64,000 nucleotides of DNA from Macrosoma leucophasiata (lineage: Eukaryota; Arthropoda; Insecta; Lepidoptera; Hedylidae): the NCBI GenBank assembly GCA_036365455.1, contig JAWQUS010000017.1, positions 992,001-1,056,000 on the forward strand, read 5' to 3'. A program made the position numbers and the translations under genes. Shown here piece after piece: positions 32,664-43,306 of the stretch; the stretch's first letter is position 1; each line of letters begins with the position of its first letter. The notes under the pieces are model-generated. The model made no database searches, had not been told where the DNA came from, and saw only the letters and a list, made by a program, of their open reading frames with translations.

Positions 32664-33036
32664 TTAATTTTCGCAATATAATTTTCCATTTTCAAACAGA
32701 AATTTAAATTATATAATGCAAGATACTAATTAAATGTACCCTTTTATTTAACTTACAAGTCGTACCAAGCAAAGTGGAAGCACATATTATAATATATTTA
32801 GGCATTATTAATTGTCATCCTATGTTACACTCTCAATGGATTACAACGGTATTGTAATATGGCCTATTGTTCCAGAGCGTTATAACACGAACAAACGTAT
32901 TCGCAGGTTGCAATTGCCAGGCTCTCGGAAATGTAATTTTCTTTGTTACTTAGATTTTAAATTAGAATATTTGTTTTTATTGTGCGAATGCTTTTAAGAT
33001 GTTTACCATGCTCCTATTATAATTAACCATATAAAA
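32664..33036. other. unassigned sequence
   Basis: Nothing recognised. Confidence 0.3.
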
Positions 33037-33037
33037 G

Positions 33038-33124
33038 TATGTATGTATCTTCACGCTAGATCTATTTGGGGTAGGCAGAGAGTGTGGAGCGCCAGATATC
33101 CCGGTCTTGACACACCTCCCGTGC
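33038..33124 (-). mobile_element. RTE tail fragment abutting S1
   Basis: Reverse of gcgtgaagatacatacat with the preceding 65 bp; joined without a gap to the A-tail of the next S1. Confidence 0.85.
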
Positions 33125-33418
33125 TTTTTTTATGCAACGAAATTGGCAAACAAGCATGCGGTTCACATTGATGTAAGGTGAAGACTATAGACACCCACAC
33201 AAAGACCAGAGGTCAAAATGCAGATGCATTACCACTTCTGAGGCCTAAGGTGTTATGCCTCTGAGCCGGAAATTACAGAGCCGTACATTACCACCTGCGT
33301 ACATTACCACCTGACCGGAACACGATAGTGGTAAACACTACCATTTAGCGGCAAGTATATTAGATAATGCATTGGTGCCTACACCCGCGAGCTCCGTCAC
33401 TAGAGCTCTACCACTAGT
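33125..33418 (-). mobile_element. S1, complete, with small internal duplication
   Basis: The block gtacattaccacctg occurs twice in tandem (near 33283 and 33299). Confidence 0.88.
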
Positions 33419-33477
33419 AAAAAATATTTATCAATATCAACGTAGACGAAGTCATAGGCACAGCTAGTCTCAAATAA

Positions 33478-33934
33478 GTAACGTATAGAATGCGATGGGA
33501 CTATACAGTAGACCAGACCAGAAGCTATCTCGGTTTTCTCAAATGGACCAGATTACTTTGAGAGTCAGGAAGTTTAATTGGATGTTCAAATCCCTCAGAC
33601 GAAGTTCAGCAAGATATCTTATGTCCTAGGTCCATCGAGTTATTGTGATAGTATATTTGAATGAACCGCTCGTAGTCTAGACATTTACATTTTGATATTA
33701 TAAGCTAATGAGATTTAGTGGCAAAGTTCTATTGGCGGAGTTTGAAATTTATTGATGGTGGTAAATAATTATGCAGTTCACGTAGATGGTAAGTGAATAT
33801 AACTAAAGAAAAATAACTAAGCCCTTAAAGGACACAATGAGTTTGCATTTCTATATTAATCGGTCTTAGTTTAGAGTTCTTCGTAAGTAATAATTAGCAG
33901 AATATAAATTTGAAAATGTCATTCAAAAACTTTA
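33478..33934. other. unassigned sequence
   Basis: 33440-33470 resembles the agacgaagtc-taggc-cagctagt part of the 13243 element. The rest is unassigned. Confidence 0.3.
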
Positions 33935-34090
33935 TTCCATACTAATAATAGAGTAGTAGTAGAAATATTTCGCGAATTAACTGAACGAGTCACTTCGCCA
34001 ATCTATACAAATAAATATAAATAAATTGGAAGGTTGGAGTATAAATTAAAAAGGAGGTGACTTTTGTTCAGAAATTTTAGCGCTTTATTT
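33935..34090. repeat. old direct repeat D2, copy a
   Basis: Shares gaaatatttcg, cacttcgccaa and attaaaaaggaggtgacttt-gttc with copies b and c at 37158 and 37903. Confidence 0.55.
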
Positions 34091-34181
34091 TTTATTTTTT
34101 TTTGAAGTGATGTGGTTCCGTTCATGTGAGATTGTTAACCTATGAATTTTTATAGATCTATTATATTATTATATATATATT

Positions 34182-35553
34182 TTTTTAATGTCATTAAGTT
34201 GACAGACAAGCAGACGGGCCACCTGATGGTAAGTGGTCACCGTCGCCTATGGACATTTGCAACACCAGGGGAGTTGCCAACGCGCTGCCAGCCCTGAAGG
34301 ACTCTTTTGACGCCATTTTTGAAGAACCCTATATTGTAGCACCGAGGGAACACCTCAGAGGGAAGTTCGTTCCACAATTTACACGTTCTGGGCAGAAACG
34401 AACGAGAAAACCGCACCGTTGAGCACTGCCAGGTGTCCAGTCGGTGAGGGTGAAACTTTTCTCTTCGGCGGGTAGTACGGTGTAGAAAAAGAGACGGTGG
34501 CACCATGTCGAACAGTTCGACAGAGCACTCACCATTGTAGAGACGGTATAACACGCACAGACTACCAATATCTCTGCGCAGGCTCAGATGTTCGAGCCTG
34601 TCTGTAAGTCCCGGATCGTTAACTATACGAACGGCGCGTCTTTGTAGGGAGTCAAGTGGACCAAGCTGGTACTTGGGGGCTCCCGCCCACAAATGAGAGT
34701 AGTATTCCAGATGGGGCCGCACTTGGGCCTTATAAAGCTGTAGTAGCTGCCCCGATGTGAAATACTGCCTCGCTTTGTTAAGCACCTCCAACTTTTTGGA
34801 TGCCAACTTGGTCTTACACTCAATGTGACTCCCGAATTACACTTCGTTCGATATGTCAACGCCCAGGATACCGATACTCTTACCAATGGCAAGCGGAGTG
34901 CCCTGGAACTGTGGTGCTACAATGAATGGGGTTTTTTTAGCGATGAACGCGCAGACTTGTGTCTTCAAGGGGTTGAACTGCACTAAATTGCGTCGACCCT
35001 AATCTGAGACCCGCTCCAGAGAGTGCTCGACTTCAGACACAAGTCTAGTCCTGCTTTCTTCGATAAGTGTCCGAGAGGCATTTGCACGGCTTGTATAGTG
35101 TGCATCTCCCGTGCTATCATCCGCATAGCAATACAAATTGGAGTTTTGCTCCAACATTTCATTGATATGCAGAAGAAAAAGCGTGGGAGATAGCACAGAG
35201 CCTTGCGGCACACCAGCGTTGATAGGTGGTCTGTCTGAGCGTTGACCGTCAACTAAGACCTGTATAAAACGCTCAGACAGAAAACTGGCTGTCCAGTTGC
35301 ATAGCCTCTCGGGAAGACCGTAAGATGGCAATTTCGAGAAGTGCCCCGTGCCAGACCCGGTCAAAGGCCTTAGCAATATCCAGGCTTACAGCCAATGCCT
35401 CCCCACTCTTGTCCAAGGCGTGAGACCAATAGTGCGTGAGATATACTAGAAGATCACCAGCAGATTTGCCTTGTCGAAAGCCATATTGGCGGTCACTGAT
35501 CAGCTGATGATCCTCCAGGTACTGCAGCAGCTGTGTATTGATCACACGCTCCA
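34182..35553 (-). pseudogene. Jockey/CR1-like LINE J2, 5'-truncated, frameshifted
   Basis: Three frames in order cover a reverse transcriptase: 35554-35273 (ISDRQYGFRQGKSAGDLL, DIAKAFDRVWHGALL), 35376-34999 (GVPQGSVLSPTLFLLHIN, YCYADDSTGDAHY, catalytic YADD intact) and 34806-34237 (LLQLYKAQVRPHLEYYSHLW, SLQRRAVRIVNDPGLTD). The 3' end is ggccacctgatggtaagtgg in reverse with a T-run at 34175-34187 (poly-A). At least two frameshifts make it dead. Confidence 0.88.
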
Positions 35554-35667
35554 TGATTTTTTTTCAAAAGGTATTTTTCTACCTAGTTTTAGATTTGAAG
35601 TGGTTGCTTTCGCTTGTTTTCCATTTTTATTATAGTAACAATATTTCAGCATTTTAAATTTATTGCT

Positions 35668-36848
35668 GTTCTGGCTGTGAGCCAGAAGGTTTTCTGCGGT
35701 TTTGTGGATTTGGAGAAGGCGTTTGATAGGGTATTACGAAAGGAGCTGTGGGATATTTTATTGATACCAGAGTATGGTATTGATGGCAGTCTGCTCCGTG
35801 CAATACAGTCCAAGTATGTGGGCTGTCAAGCATGTGTGCGGGTAGAAGTAACATTTCACCCTGGTTTGAAGTTAACATCGGTGTCAAACAGGATTGCGTG
35901 CTTTCGTCTAGGCTGTTTATTATATATCTGGACAAATGCCTCCAGAGGGTGAAGTTGATGGATGTGGGAGTGCGTATAGGTGACTTAGTGGTGAACTGTC
36001 TGCTTTACGCAGATGATGCGGTAATTGTTAGCTCTACACCATCTGGGCTACAAGCATTAGTCACAGTCATGAAAGAGGATTGTATGGAGAAAGGCTTACA
36101 ATTGAATGTGGATAAAACTAAAGTATTAATATTTGAAAGTGATGAACAGAGAACAAATGCAAGGGTAGTAGTAGATGATGCAGTGTTAGAACAGGTTGAT
36201 GAAATTGTATATCTTGGATGTGCTTTTAGCAAGGATGGTAGGTACACCACTGACATAGAAAGAAGAGTGCTTGCTGGGAATTGCGTGAATGGAGCGTTGG
36301 GTAAGCTGCTAGAATCTAAACATCTCAGCCAGCGGGCTCGACTAGCCGTACATAATGCTGTACTTACTCCAACGCTTTTATATGGAAGCGAGAGCTGGGT
36401 ATGCAGGAAAGAGCATGAAAGTAAGTTGAACGCGGTCGAGATGAGATCTTTGCGCAAGATCTGCGGTGTATCACTCACCGATCGCGTTCGTAATGAAGAT
36501 GTAAGAAAGAGACTTTGTGTGAATGATAGTATCGGTGTAAAAATGAAAAAAGGCATGCTCCGATGGTTCGGGCATATAGAAAGAATGTCGAATGAGCGAA
36601 TGACTAAACAGATATACAATGCGAATGTTGATGGTTGCAGAGGCCCAAGAAGACCAATACTGACCTACCATGACCAAATAAGTCGAGTTCTGTCTGATGG
36701 TGGGGTCAAAAGTCTTAGGAATCGGCATGCATGTATGAAGAGAATGATGAAGGTAGACGAGGCACGAGAGGTTTGTCAGAACCGGGATATCTGGCGCTCT
36801 ACACTCTCTGCCTACCCGGTTAGGGACCTGGCGTGAAGATACATACAT
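35668..36848 (+). pseudogene. RTE-type LINE, copy R2 with reverse-transcriptase core
   Basis: Begins CGFVDLEKAFDRVLRKELWD (35700) in one frame, then shifts near 35850 into the 35832-36836 frame: VNIGVKQDCVLSSRLFIIYL, NCLLYADDAVIVSS (catalytic YADD), LLYGSESWVCRKEHE, MLRWFGHIERM and the end YPVRDLA. Usual RTE proteins also carry an N-terminal endonuclease, absent here. The tail is gcgtgaagatacatacatat. One frameshift is visible; otherwise well preserved. Confidence 0.9.
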
Positions 36849-36939
36849 ATATTTAAATTTATTGAAAAAGACAGAAACGTTCAATTATTTAAAAAAAATA
36901 TTAATTAATGTTAATTTTTATATGTTTGAAGTTTGACAG

Positions 36940-37098
36940 ACCTGATGGAAAGTGGTCACCGTCGCCTATGAACATTTGCAACACCAGGGGAGTCGCCAAC
37001 GCGCTGCCAGCCCTGAAAGACTCTTTTGACGCCATTTTGAAAAACCCCATATAGCACCGAGGGAACACCTCAGAGGGAAGTTCGTTCCACAAATTAAA
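36940..37098 (-). mobile_element. Jockey/CR1-like 3' end fragment J3
   Basis: Only the last 155 bp of the J2 family (ggtcaccgtcgcctatgaac, ccaacgcgctgccagccctg). A strongly 5'-truncated separate insertion. Confidence 0.85.
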
Positions 37099-37157
37099 TG
37101 TATATACATAGAGTTTGCCCACATGTTTAAATTAATTTCTAAGTCATTTTTGTAGGA

Positions 37158-37425
37158 TTCAGATTCCCTACCAATACCACAAACAACAAGTAGAATTAAA
37201 ATTGTAATTCGTAAAAAACTCTTTTGAAAAGTCTCAACTAGGGAAATATTCCGTGAACAAAATTAACAAGTTACTTCGCCAACATATATCATGAAAAATG
37301 GAATGTTGCATCCAAACCGGCCATCTGTCGCAAGTCGCAACTGTTTAATTTCCCGAAGGCATCTGTTGGAGTAGATTAAAAAAGAGGTGACTTATATTCG
37401 GAAATTTTTGCGCTTAATTTTTGTT
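37158..37425. repeat. old direct repeat D2, copy b
   Basis: Aligns with copy c over agtagaattaaaatt, gggaaatattccgtgaacaa, gaaaaatggaatgttgcatc and aaccggccatc. Copies b and c are 745 bp apart. Confidence 0.75.
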
Positions 37426-37902
37426 AATTGAGATATTGTCGCTATTGCTTGAAGACTTTTTATAAATCTGTATTATACAGGTTAGGCACTATTTTATAAG
37501 GGGTTTATTGTTTTATAGCTAGTAATTTGAATATAAAATCATATTTAGATTATTTTATAATTTTGTTATATTTACTAGATTTCAGCATTTTTAGATTTAA
37601 TAAAAGAATAAATTCACTCAATGAAACCTTTTATTCGATATGTCACACAACATAAATTAGAGGTGGTGTTATTCGGGATCGCGTGCATTCGGTGCTAAGT
37701 TATTCGTGGTACCGTGCATTCGTTTTCACGTGATTCGTGTTAGTAAACTTACGGGGACGTGACATTCGCTGTTACACTTTTCGAAGTCCCGTATCGCACC
37801 CATTCAATTATGACAAAACTTAAAAAAAAAAATGATATAATGCCATGTTCAAAGTTATTTCGGATTAACTTTTTCATATCTTCACCAAATATTAATTCAC
37901 TC
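37426..37902. other. unassigned sequence between D2 copies
   Basis: No recognised feature; 37665-37775 repeats attcg-tg words (cgtgcattcg twice). Confidence 0.3.
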
Positions 37903-38192
37903 GGAATTCCTACCTAAGAGTATGTAGAATTAAAATTTTAATTGGTAGAAAAACTCTATTCAAAAGTCTTAGTTACGGAAATATTCCGTGAACAAAATGA
38001 ACAAGCTACTTCTCCAACAACACATACATAATCGTATATAATGAAAAATGGAATGTTGCATCAAAACCGGCCATCCGTCGCCAACTGTTAATTAATACGA
38101 TATAAAACTAATTTCGCGAAGGAATCGATCAAAGGCATAGTACATTAAGATAACTCAAGTCGATGGTGGTTTTTGTTGGGAAATTTAAGCGA
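37903..38192. repeat. old direct repeat D2, copy c
   Basis: Partner of copy b; ends where an S1 fragment begins. Confidence 0.75.
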
Positions 38193-38278
38193 TAGTACTG
38201 AACACTATCATTTAGCGGCAAGAAGATTAGGTATGCAGTCTACGCAGAGCTCCGTCACAACAGTTCAACCATCAGTAA
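38192..38278 (-). mobile_element. S1 fragment, 5' part
   Basis: gatagtactgaacactatca to cagttcaaccatcagta, diverged. Confidence 0.6.
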
Positions 38279-38424
38279 AAAATATATGTATAGATGTATG
38301 ACTATACATACATATAATCAAGTTTATCGGTACATGAAATACCAGTCATCACATAGCAAGATTCACACCTAAACCCAAGCTTACCGACTGCCCTAATCTT
38401 AACGAATGGTCTTATCTGCAGGGA

Positions 38425-38505
38425 TTTAGGGACATAACGGACGGAATCCCTATTAGCCCTTGTGATGTCACTTTATAATGTGAAGTCACCTAATAGACTC
38501 CTTTT
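38425..38505. mobile_element. fragment related to the MITE at 39730
   Basis: ttagcccttgtgatgtcact followed by ttataatgtgaagtcac matches the terminal repeat of that MITE with a few changes. Confidence 0.6.
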
Positions 38506-38524
38506 CGTATGTATTATATTTAAT

Positions 38525-38637
38525 TAACAACCTCAGTGGTAGCAGGCCACGCTGAGGTCCTGGGTCTGATTCTCGGGTCGAGAGTTTTAAGAGATGGCGT
38601 TGTAAAGTGCTTTATATCTAGTTCCATTCGGAATTTT
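38525..38637 (+). mobile_element. S2 SINE, tRNA head only
   Basis: cctcagtggtagcaggcc and the B-box side tgggtctgattctcggg, then cut by the next S1. Confidence 0.7.
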
Positions 38638-38638
38638 C

Positions 38639-38922
38639 TTTTTTTTTATGTATTGGAAGTTGTTAATAAGCACGCAGTTCACGTTGATGTTAAGTGATGA
38701 CTGCAGACTATAGACACCTACACAAAGACTTAGGTCAAAATGCAGATTCGTTTCCACTCCTGAGGCCTAAAGTGTTATGCCTCTGTGCCGGAAATTACAG
38801 GGACGTACATTACCACCTGACCAGAACACGATAGTGCTGAACACTATTTAGAGGCAAGTAAATTAGCTAATGCGGTGGTGCCTACGCCCGCGAGCTCCGT
38901 CACTGGAGCTCTACCACCAGTA
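38639..38922 (-). mobile_element. S1, complete
   Basis: Minus-strand full copy inserted in the S2 body at gaattttc; the S2 end gcttgaatgcatgtatttgc resumes at 38937, so S1 interrupted this S2. Confidence 0.85.
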
Positions 38923-38964
38923 AAAGCTTTCATGTATGCTTGAATGCATGTATTTGCCGTAGTG

Positions 38965-39095
38965 TCCTGCGATAAAACTACCGCCACTGCGATCGCCAAT
39001 CTGGATGCCAAGCGTGGCGAGTATATCCCCTTTTAGGGGGGGGTTTGGCCCAGCAGTGGATATCTTATAGCTGATATGATGATGATCATGATGCA
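38965..39095 (+). mobile_element. LINE 3' tail family T2
   Basis: gcgatcgccaatctggatgc, tttggcccagcagtggatat and a gatgatgat tail. The tail type is usual for RTE-like LINEs; no coding part. Confidence 0.6.
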
Positions 39096-39097
39096 TT

Positions 39098-39388
39098 TAC
39101 TGATGGTAGAGCTCTAGTGACGGAGCTCGCGGGCGCAGGCACCACCACATTACCTTATTATATACTTGCCACTAAATAGTAGTGTTCAGCACTATCGTGT
39201 TTCGGTCAGGTGGTAATGTACGGCCCTGTAATTTCCGGCACAGAGGCATAACACCTTAGGCCTCAGGAGTGATAACGCATATGCATTTCGACCTTGGTCT
39301 TTGTGTGGGTGAGTCTATAGGCTGCAGTCATCACTTAACATCAATGTGAACTGCATACTTGCTTGCCACTTCCATTACATAAAAAAAA
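39098..39388 (+). mobile_element. S1, complete
   Basis: Starts directly after the T2 tail; one 3-base insertion in gggtgagtctatagg. Confidence 0.88.
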
Positions 39389-39490
39389 TACCTCTGGCTT
39401 CCCTAAATGCGTTCACGTACATATAACACTCAATTATAAAACCCAAGCTCACCGACTACTCAAATCTTACAGGAAATAAATAAATAAGTA

Positions 39491-39705
39491 AATAAATACG
39501 CTTACACTCACAGCTCCACATTAGGTATTATATAAAACTGTGTCGTAGATGCCGTTGTGCATGTGCACACACATACACAAACCTCCAGATCCAAAACAAA
39601 TATCTGTAGGCCATACAACTATTACTTCCGGTGCAGGGATCGAATCGAATTCGAATCATGCGGTGGTTTCGCACCGCTGGACTAACCGGGTCGTCGTTTA
39701 AAAAT
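39491..39705 (-). mobile_element. S3 tRNA-derived SINE
   Basis: Minus-strand copy: tail side tacgcttacactcacagctc, head side gctggactaaccgggtcgtc. The B box is altered by a duplicated aatcgaattcgaatc. Confidence 0.75.
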
Positions 39706-39729
39706 TCGATTATTTGGGCATAAGGCAGA

Positions 39730-39966
39730 AAGAATCTACATTAGCTCTTGTGATGTCACTTTATGATGTGACGTCATCTTATTAGGTGCGCCTAGTTAGG
39801 TTTGCCTTTGCGTGTTTTGTATAATTAATTAGCTAAGACAGTGAGTGATTTCCTCGCTTAATAAAAATTCTTTTGAGTCGATTTTGCAAAATTCCGTCTT
39901 AGGTTGCTACCTAATAAGATGACGTCACATCATAAAGTGACATCACAAGAGCTAATGTAGATTCTT
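39730..39966. mobile_element. MITE with perfect 58-bp inverted ends
   Basis: 39730-39787 and 39909-39966 are exact reverse complements (start aagaatctacattagctctt). The 121-bp interior is non-coding. Perfect long ends imply a recent copy or gene conversion. The terminal repeat holds tgacgtca-like words (gtgacgtcatc). Superfamily not determined: I see no clean target duplication. Confidence 0.88.
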
Positions 39967-40034
39967 AGGTCCTAGGATTCCTAGGTCTTAAAAATAATCC
40001 CTTTGCAAAAATTGGGACTCTTAGCATATAAGTA

Positions 40035-40345
40035 GTAATAATAATGTCAACCCTTGATACGTCCCGTGTACTGGGCACGAGTCTCTCCCCTTATTGGGAG
40101 GAAGCCTAGAGCTTACTTCACCACGCTGCTCCAATGCGGCTTGATGGAGATACGGGTTAGTGACCAACCCGTTGTCGGATGTTTTCAAACCATCCATAAG
40201 GCCTTCAACAAAGTTTAACGACTGCTATCTATCGATAGCAACCGGGACCGACGGCTTAAAGTGCCCTCCGAAGCACGGCAACGCGCATTTTAATTTGCCA
40301 CTAGCGGTCACCCATCACACACCCGACCGCGCCCGTAGTGCTTAA
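40035..40345 (-). mobile_element. LINE tail T1, copy 3
   Basis: Reads acgtcccgtgtactgggcac near the tail and cactagcggtcacccatcac at the other end; an aataataat repeat at 40029-40038 is the tail. Confidence 0.65.
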
Positions 40346-40732
40346 CTGGTCTGAGAATGGTCTGAAAATTCCGTCTTACTGAGCACCTATGTCCTAAAAA
40401 GAACTCCCATGCAACATTTGAAACTCCTAACACTTGTATTTCCTAAGATTTCGTGATGAATGAATGGCTTTTATATTATTAATACAGATTTAAATAACTT
40501 ATGTTGACGGTGCGGCATTACAAATTCATTTTGAGTGACGAAACGCTTTCGCGTTCCCGACATCAAATTCAAAGCAGCTAAGCCGAAGATTACAGCTACA
40601 TTGAAACACGGATTAGTTAATAAAATACACATTAATTTAACAATGGCCTGGATTTGTAGATTTTTTATATCATTCTGTTTTGTTTTGTACAGTTTTCGTT
40701 GATGGTGAATACCTATAAACATCTGAGACATA
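40346..40732. other. unassigned, one unexplained 86-residue frame
   Basis: The minus-strand frame 40731-40471 (start MSQMFIGIHHQRKLYKTKQN) is not in any repeat I recognise and includes a hydrophobic run FNVAVIFGLAALNLM. It could be a degraded exon of a membrane protein or chance; nothing else supports a gene. Confidence 0.25.
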
Positions 40733-40853
40733 ACAGCTTATGTCTCAGGGGTGGCAACTCATTTGCATTTTGACCTCTGTTTTTTGTGTAGACGTTTATA
40801 GGCTGCAGACATCATTTAACAGCAACGTGGACTACATGTATTACATAAAAAAA
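40733..40853 (+). mobile_element. S1, 3' part, diverged
   Basis: ctataggctgcagacatcat and the A-tail are kept. Confidence 0.65.
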
Positions 40854-40949
40854 ATAATCTGCTTGAAACCAAATTCATATTGATGGTAGTTGTAGAAGTT
40901 ACATCGTAGCCAATAAGCCTAGTCAAGCCTTTAAACACAAAAACCGAAT

Positions 40950-41325
40950 ATTTCAATGGAGATGCGATCCTACTTCTAAGACCTTAGCCTCTCTGCTTCC
41001 CGTACTGAGGCTAAGATCTGAGATGGGTCTCTGTAATGTGGGCTTGGAACTCTGCCAGTGAACAACAAAGAATACCTCATATTCTTTTAGTTTACTCTTA
41101 TCTTGCCTTTTGTAAAAGATAGTATGAAACATGCCTGCCATTTTAATTATTAAGTATTTTTGGACCATTAATTATTTCAGTTTTGTTCACTTTGACATAT
41201 TATTCAACGTATTAGTTGTTATTCGCTTTAATTTTATATTTGTAATATGACCACTAGGAAATTTTATCACAAGCAATTTTTCTTATTTCCAAGTGAATAA
41301 ATAAATTTTTGAGATTGAGTTTAAA
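40950..41325 (+). mobile_element. LINE-tail-like repeat T3, copy 2
   Basis: The longest plus copy: tcttatcttgccttttgtaa upstream, atttttgagattgagttt at the end. Confidence 0.6.
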
Positions 41326-41683
41326 TTGAGCAATACGGACATAACTTCCAAACGAAGTGGGATAAATATTTCTTTTGTATGATCGTTAGGTTAAGGTTTG
41401 TATGATTTGATAAAAAAATAATAATGGCAAATATTTTTAAATGTCGTAAAGTGATACGGAGTTCGCGGTGTCACCTAGTATGTGATCAAAATAGGAACCT
41501 ATTGTGAGCATACAGATCAAAATGGCTGACAGTGAGATTCATATCTAATTGGCTCTAGGAATCAGGCGTGGAAGTAGAATTATATAAGTTCAATAGAGAA
41601 GTAATTTGTATGAAAGAATAATCCATACTAGAGGGGATAAAATTCTGTATTGGACTTTCTGCAGAGTTCAAGGTAGAAGACGG

Positions 41684-41882
41684 GCGTGGGTGTGAGAGTG
41701 GGCATGGGCGTGGGAATAGACGTGGGACTGTGCTTGACAATGGGCGTTGGCATTGGCGTGGTACTGTGCTTGGTAATGGGCGTGAGCATGGACGTGGGAC
41801 TGTGCTTGGCAATGGGCGTGGACGTGGGCATGGGCGTGGGACTGTGCTTGGCAATGAGCGTAAGCGTGGGCGTGTGCTTGGG
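41684..41882. repeat. minisatellite, period 36-42 bp built on gggcgt
   Basis: The core gggactgtgcttggcaatgg recurs at about 41724, 41760, 41796 and 41838, interleaved with 6-bp units gggcgt/gggcat. Because the period is a multiple of three, frames stay open on both strands; these are not genes. Confidence 0.88.
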
Positions 41883-42045
41883 CGCCAAAACTATGTCACG
41901 TTACAGTTCAAATTCCACCCGAGCGAAACCGCGGGCAAAAGATAGTATCGAATAAAATAATACGATATGTTTAAAAATCTCCGATGGCGGTATGGGTTTC
42001 GCAGGATCAGCTAATTACTAACTAGCTGACCTGGCAATAGCTATA

Positions 42046-42454
42046 TTATAATTAATTGAGTCATCGTGTTTTCAGTAAATCCTCTCATTCTTAGTTAGGT
42101 ACTCTAAGAAAGTTCATTTACTGCACCATCGAACATTTTCACTGAATCTCTGCTACCAGTAACCGTTGATCAAAAATTGAAATAAATATATCCCATCAAC
42201 AAACTAAAAGCAGTTCCAATAAATTTAAAAATACATTCGATCGAGACCGCTGACAAGTTTTTAAGCTTTATTGCGTAAATACACAGGATTTATTGTTTTG
42301 TTTGCTCGAAAACTGTGTTTACGTCGATTGTTAGTTATAGAAATGGTCGAACTTGAGCCGTTAGCTAACACGACAATTTTAATTTAAAAATTATTTTTAT
42401 GTATTCATGTTGCCGGATTCAAACAAATCTTTACCCAAATAAACTCACAAAGTG
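42046..42454. other. unassigned sequence
   Basis: 42010-42045 carries an H1-like end (taactagctgacctggcaat); the remainder is unassigned. Confidence 0.3.
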
Positions 42455-42927
42455 GACTTCAGTAGCTCAATCGGAAGAGCGGCTGGACTAGATTCCCAGT
42501 AGGCCGCGAGTTCGAGTCTCGCCTGAAGTCAAATTTTTCTTTCCATTTTTCTTTAAAATATAAATATATTTCACAAGCATGACATGTGTTAATGCGAAAT
42601 AATATAAAACAATTATTAAGGGTAAAAACGACTTCTTTACGATATTCAATAAACTGCAAAGTCTATTATATCGGTTGCCTAATTAGCATAGTTGGCAATA
42701 GTTGGCGCTGCTGCTACCATAAAGCAATGCAATAAATGTGAAGGAAAGATTCGACAACTCGGGCAGGACTTCAGTAGCTCAATTGGAAGAGCGGCTGGAC
42801 TAGATTCCCAGTAGGCCGCGAGTTCGAGTCTCGTCTGAAGAAAATTTTTTCTTTCCATTTTTCTTTAAAATATAAATATATTTCACAAGCATGTGTTAAT
42901 GCGAAATAATATAAAACAATCACAAAG
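42455..42927 (+). mobile_element. S4 dimer, period 312 bp
   Basis: tRNA-like domains at 42455-42530 and 42767-42840. The first is cut at its 5' side exactly at the domain start. Each is followed by a tttttctttcc run. The second has lost its final tc and reads tcgtctgaag. Confidence 0.85.
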
Positions 42928-43306
42928 TGAGGTTAAATTTTATTAAATACGATCCCACAAGTTTAGAGGTGAGATTACGTCAATAAAATTAATGTAATAA
43001 TCTATGTAAATAGAAATCAATCTGGGAAATTTATTATCCGCCCATAACTTATTTATTTATTTATTAAATTTCATGTCACATGACTGACAGATCTTTTAAA
43101 ACATACATAAGTACAGGTGACGCCCTGTAAGGGCACGGCAAACATAAGGAGGCAACTAGCTGCCTTATTATAATGACACTCATTTATTAAAATTCACATT
43201 TTATATTTTTTTACATATACATTAAAAAATAAAAACAAAACATATATTTAAAAAAATATAAAAAGGTTGCCACCGGTAGCGGGAGCAGGGTCCAAGCTGT
43301 CGGTGG
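42928..43306 (-). other. 3' UTR of the R4/Dong-like LINE and flank
   Basis: Downstream of the stop codon on the minus strand: cagggcgtcacctgtactta, then an aataaataaataaat run at 43048-43065 that may mark the element end. Confidence 0.45.

Noticed and set aside
40471..40731. 86-residue minus-strand frame with a hydrophobic run
   Set aside because: Not in a known repeat, but no start context, splice structure or family match; insufficient for a gene call.
41555..41955. Proline/threonine and glycine/valine-rich frames of 71-99 residues on both strands
   Set aside because: They are translations of the minisatellite whose period is a multiple of three.
21427..42927. S4 pairs as LTRs of a miniature LTR retrotransposon
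   Set aside because: The 46-bp linker shows no primer-binding site or polypurine tract; kept only as a hypothesis in the findings.
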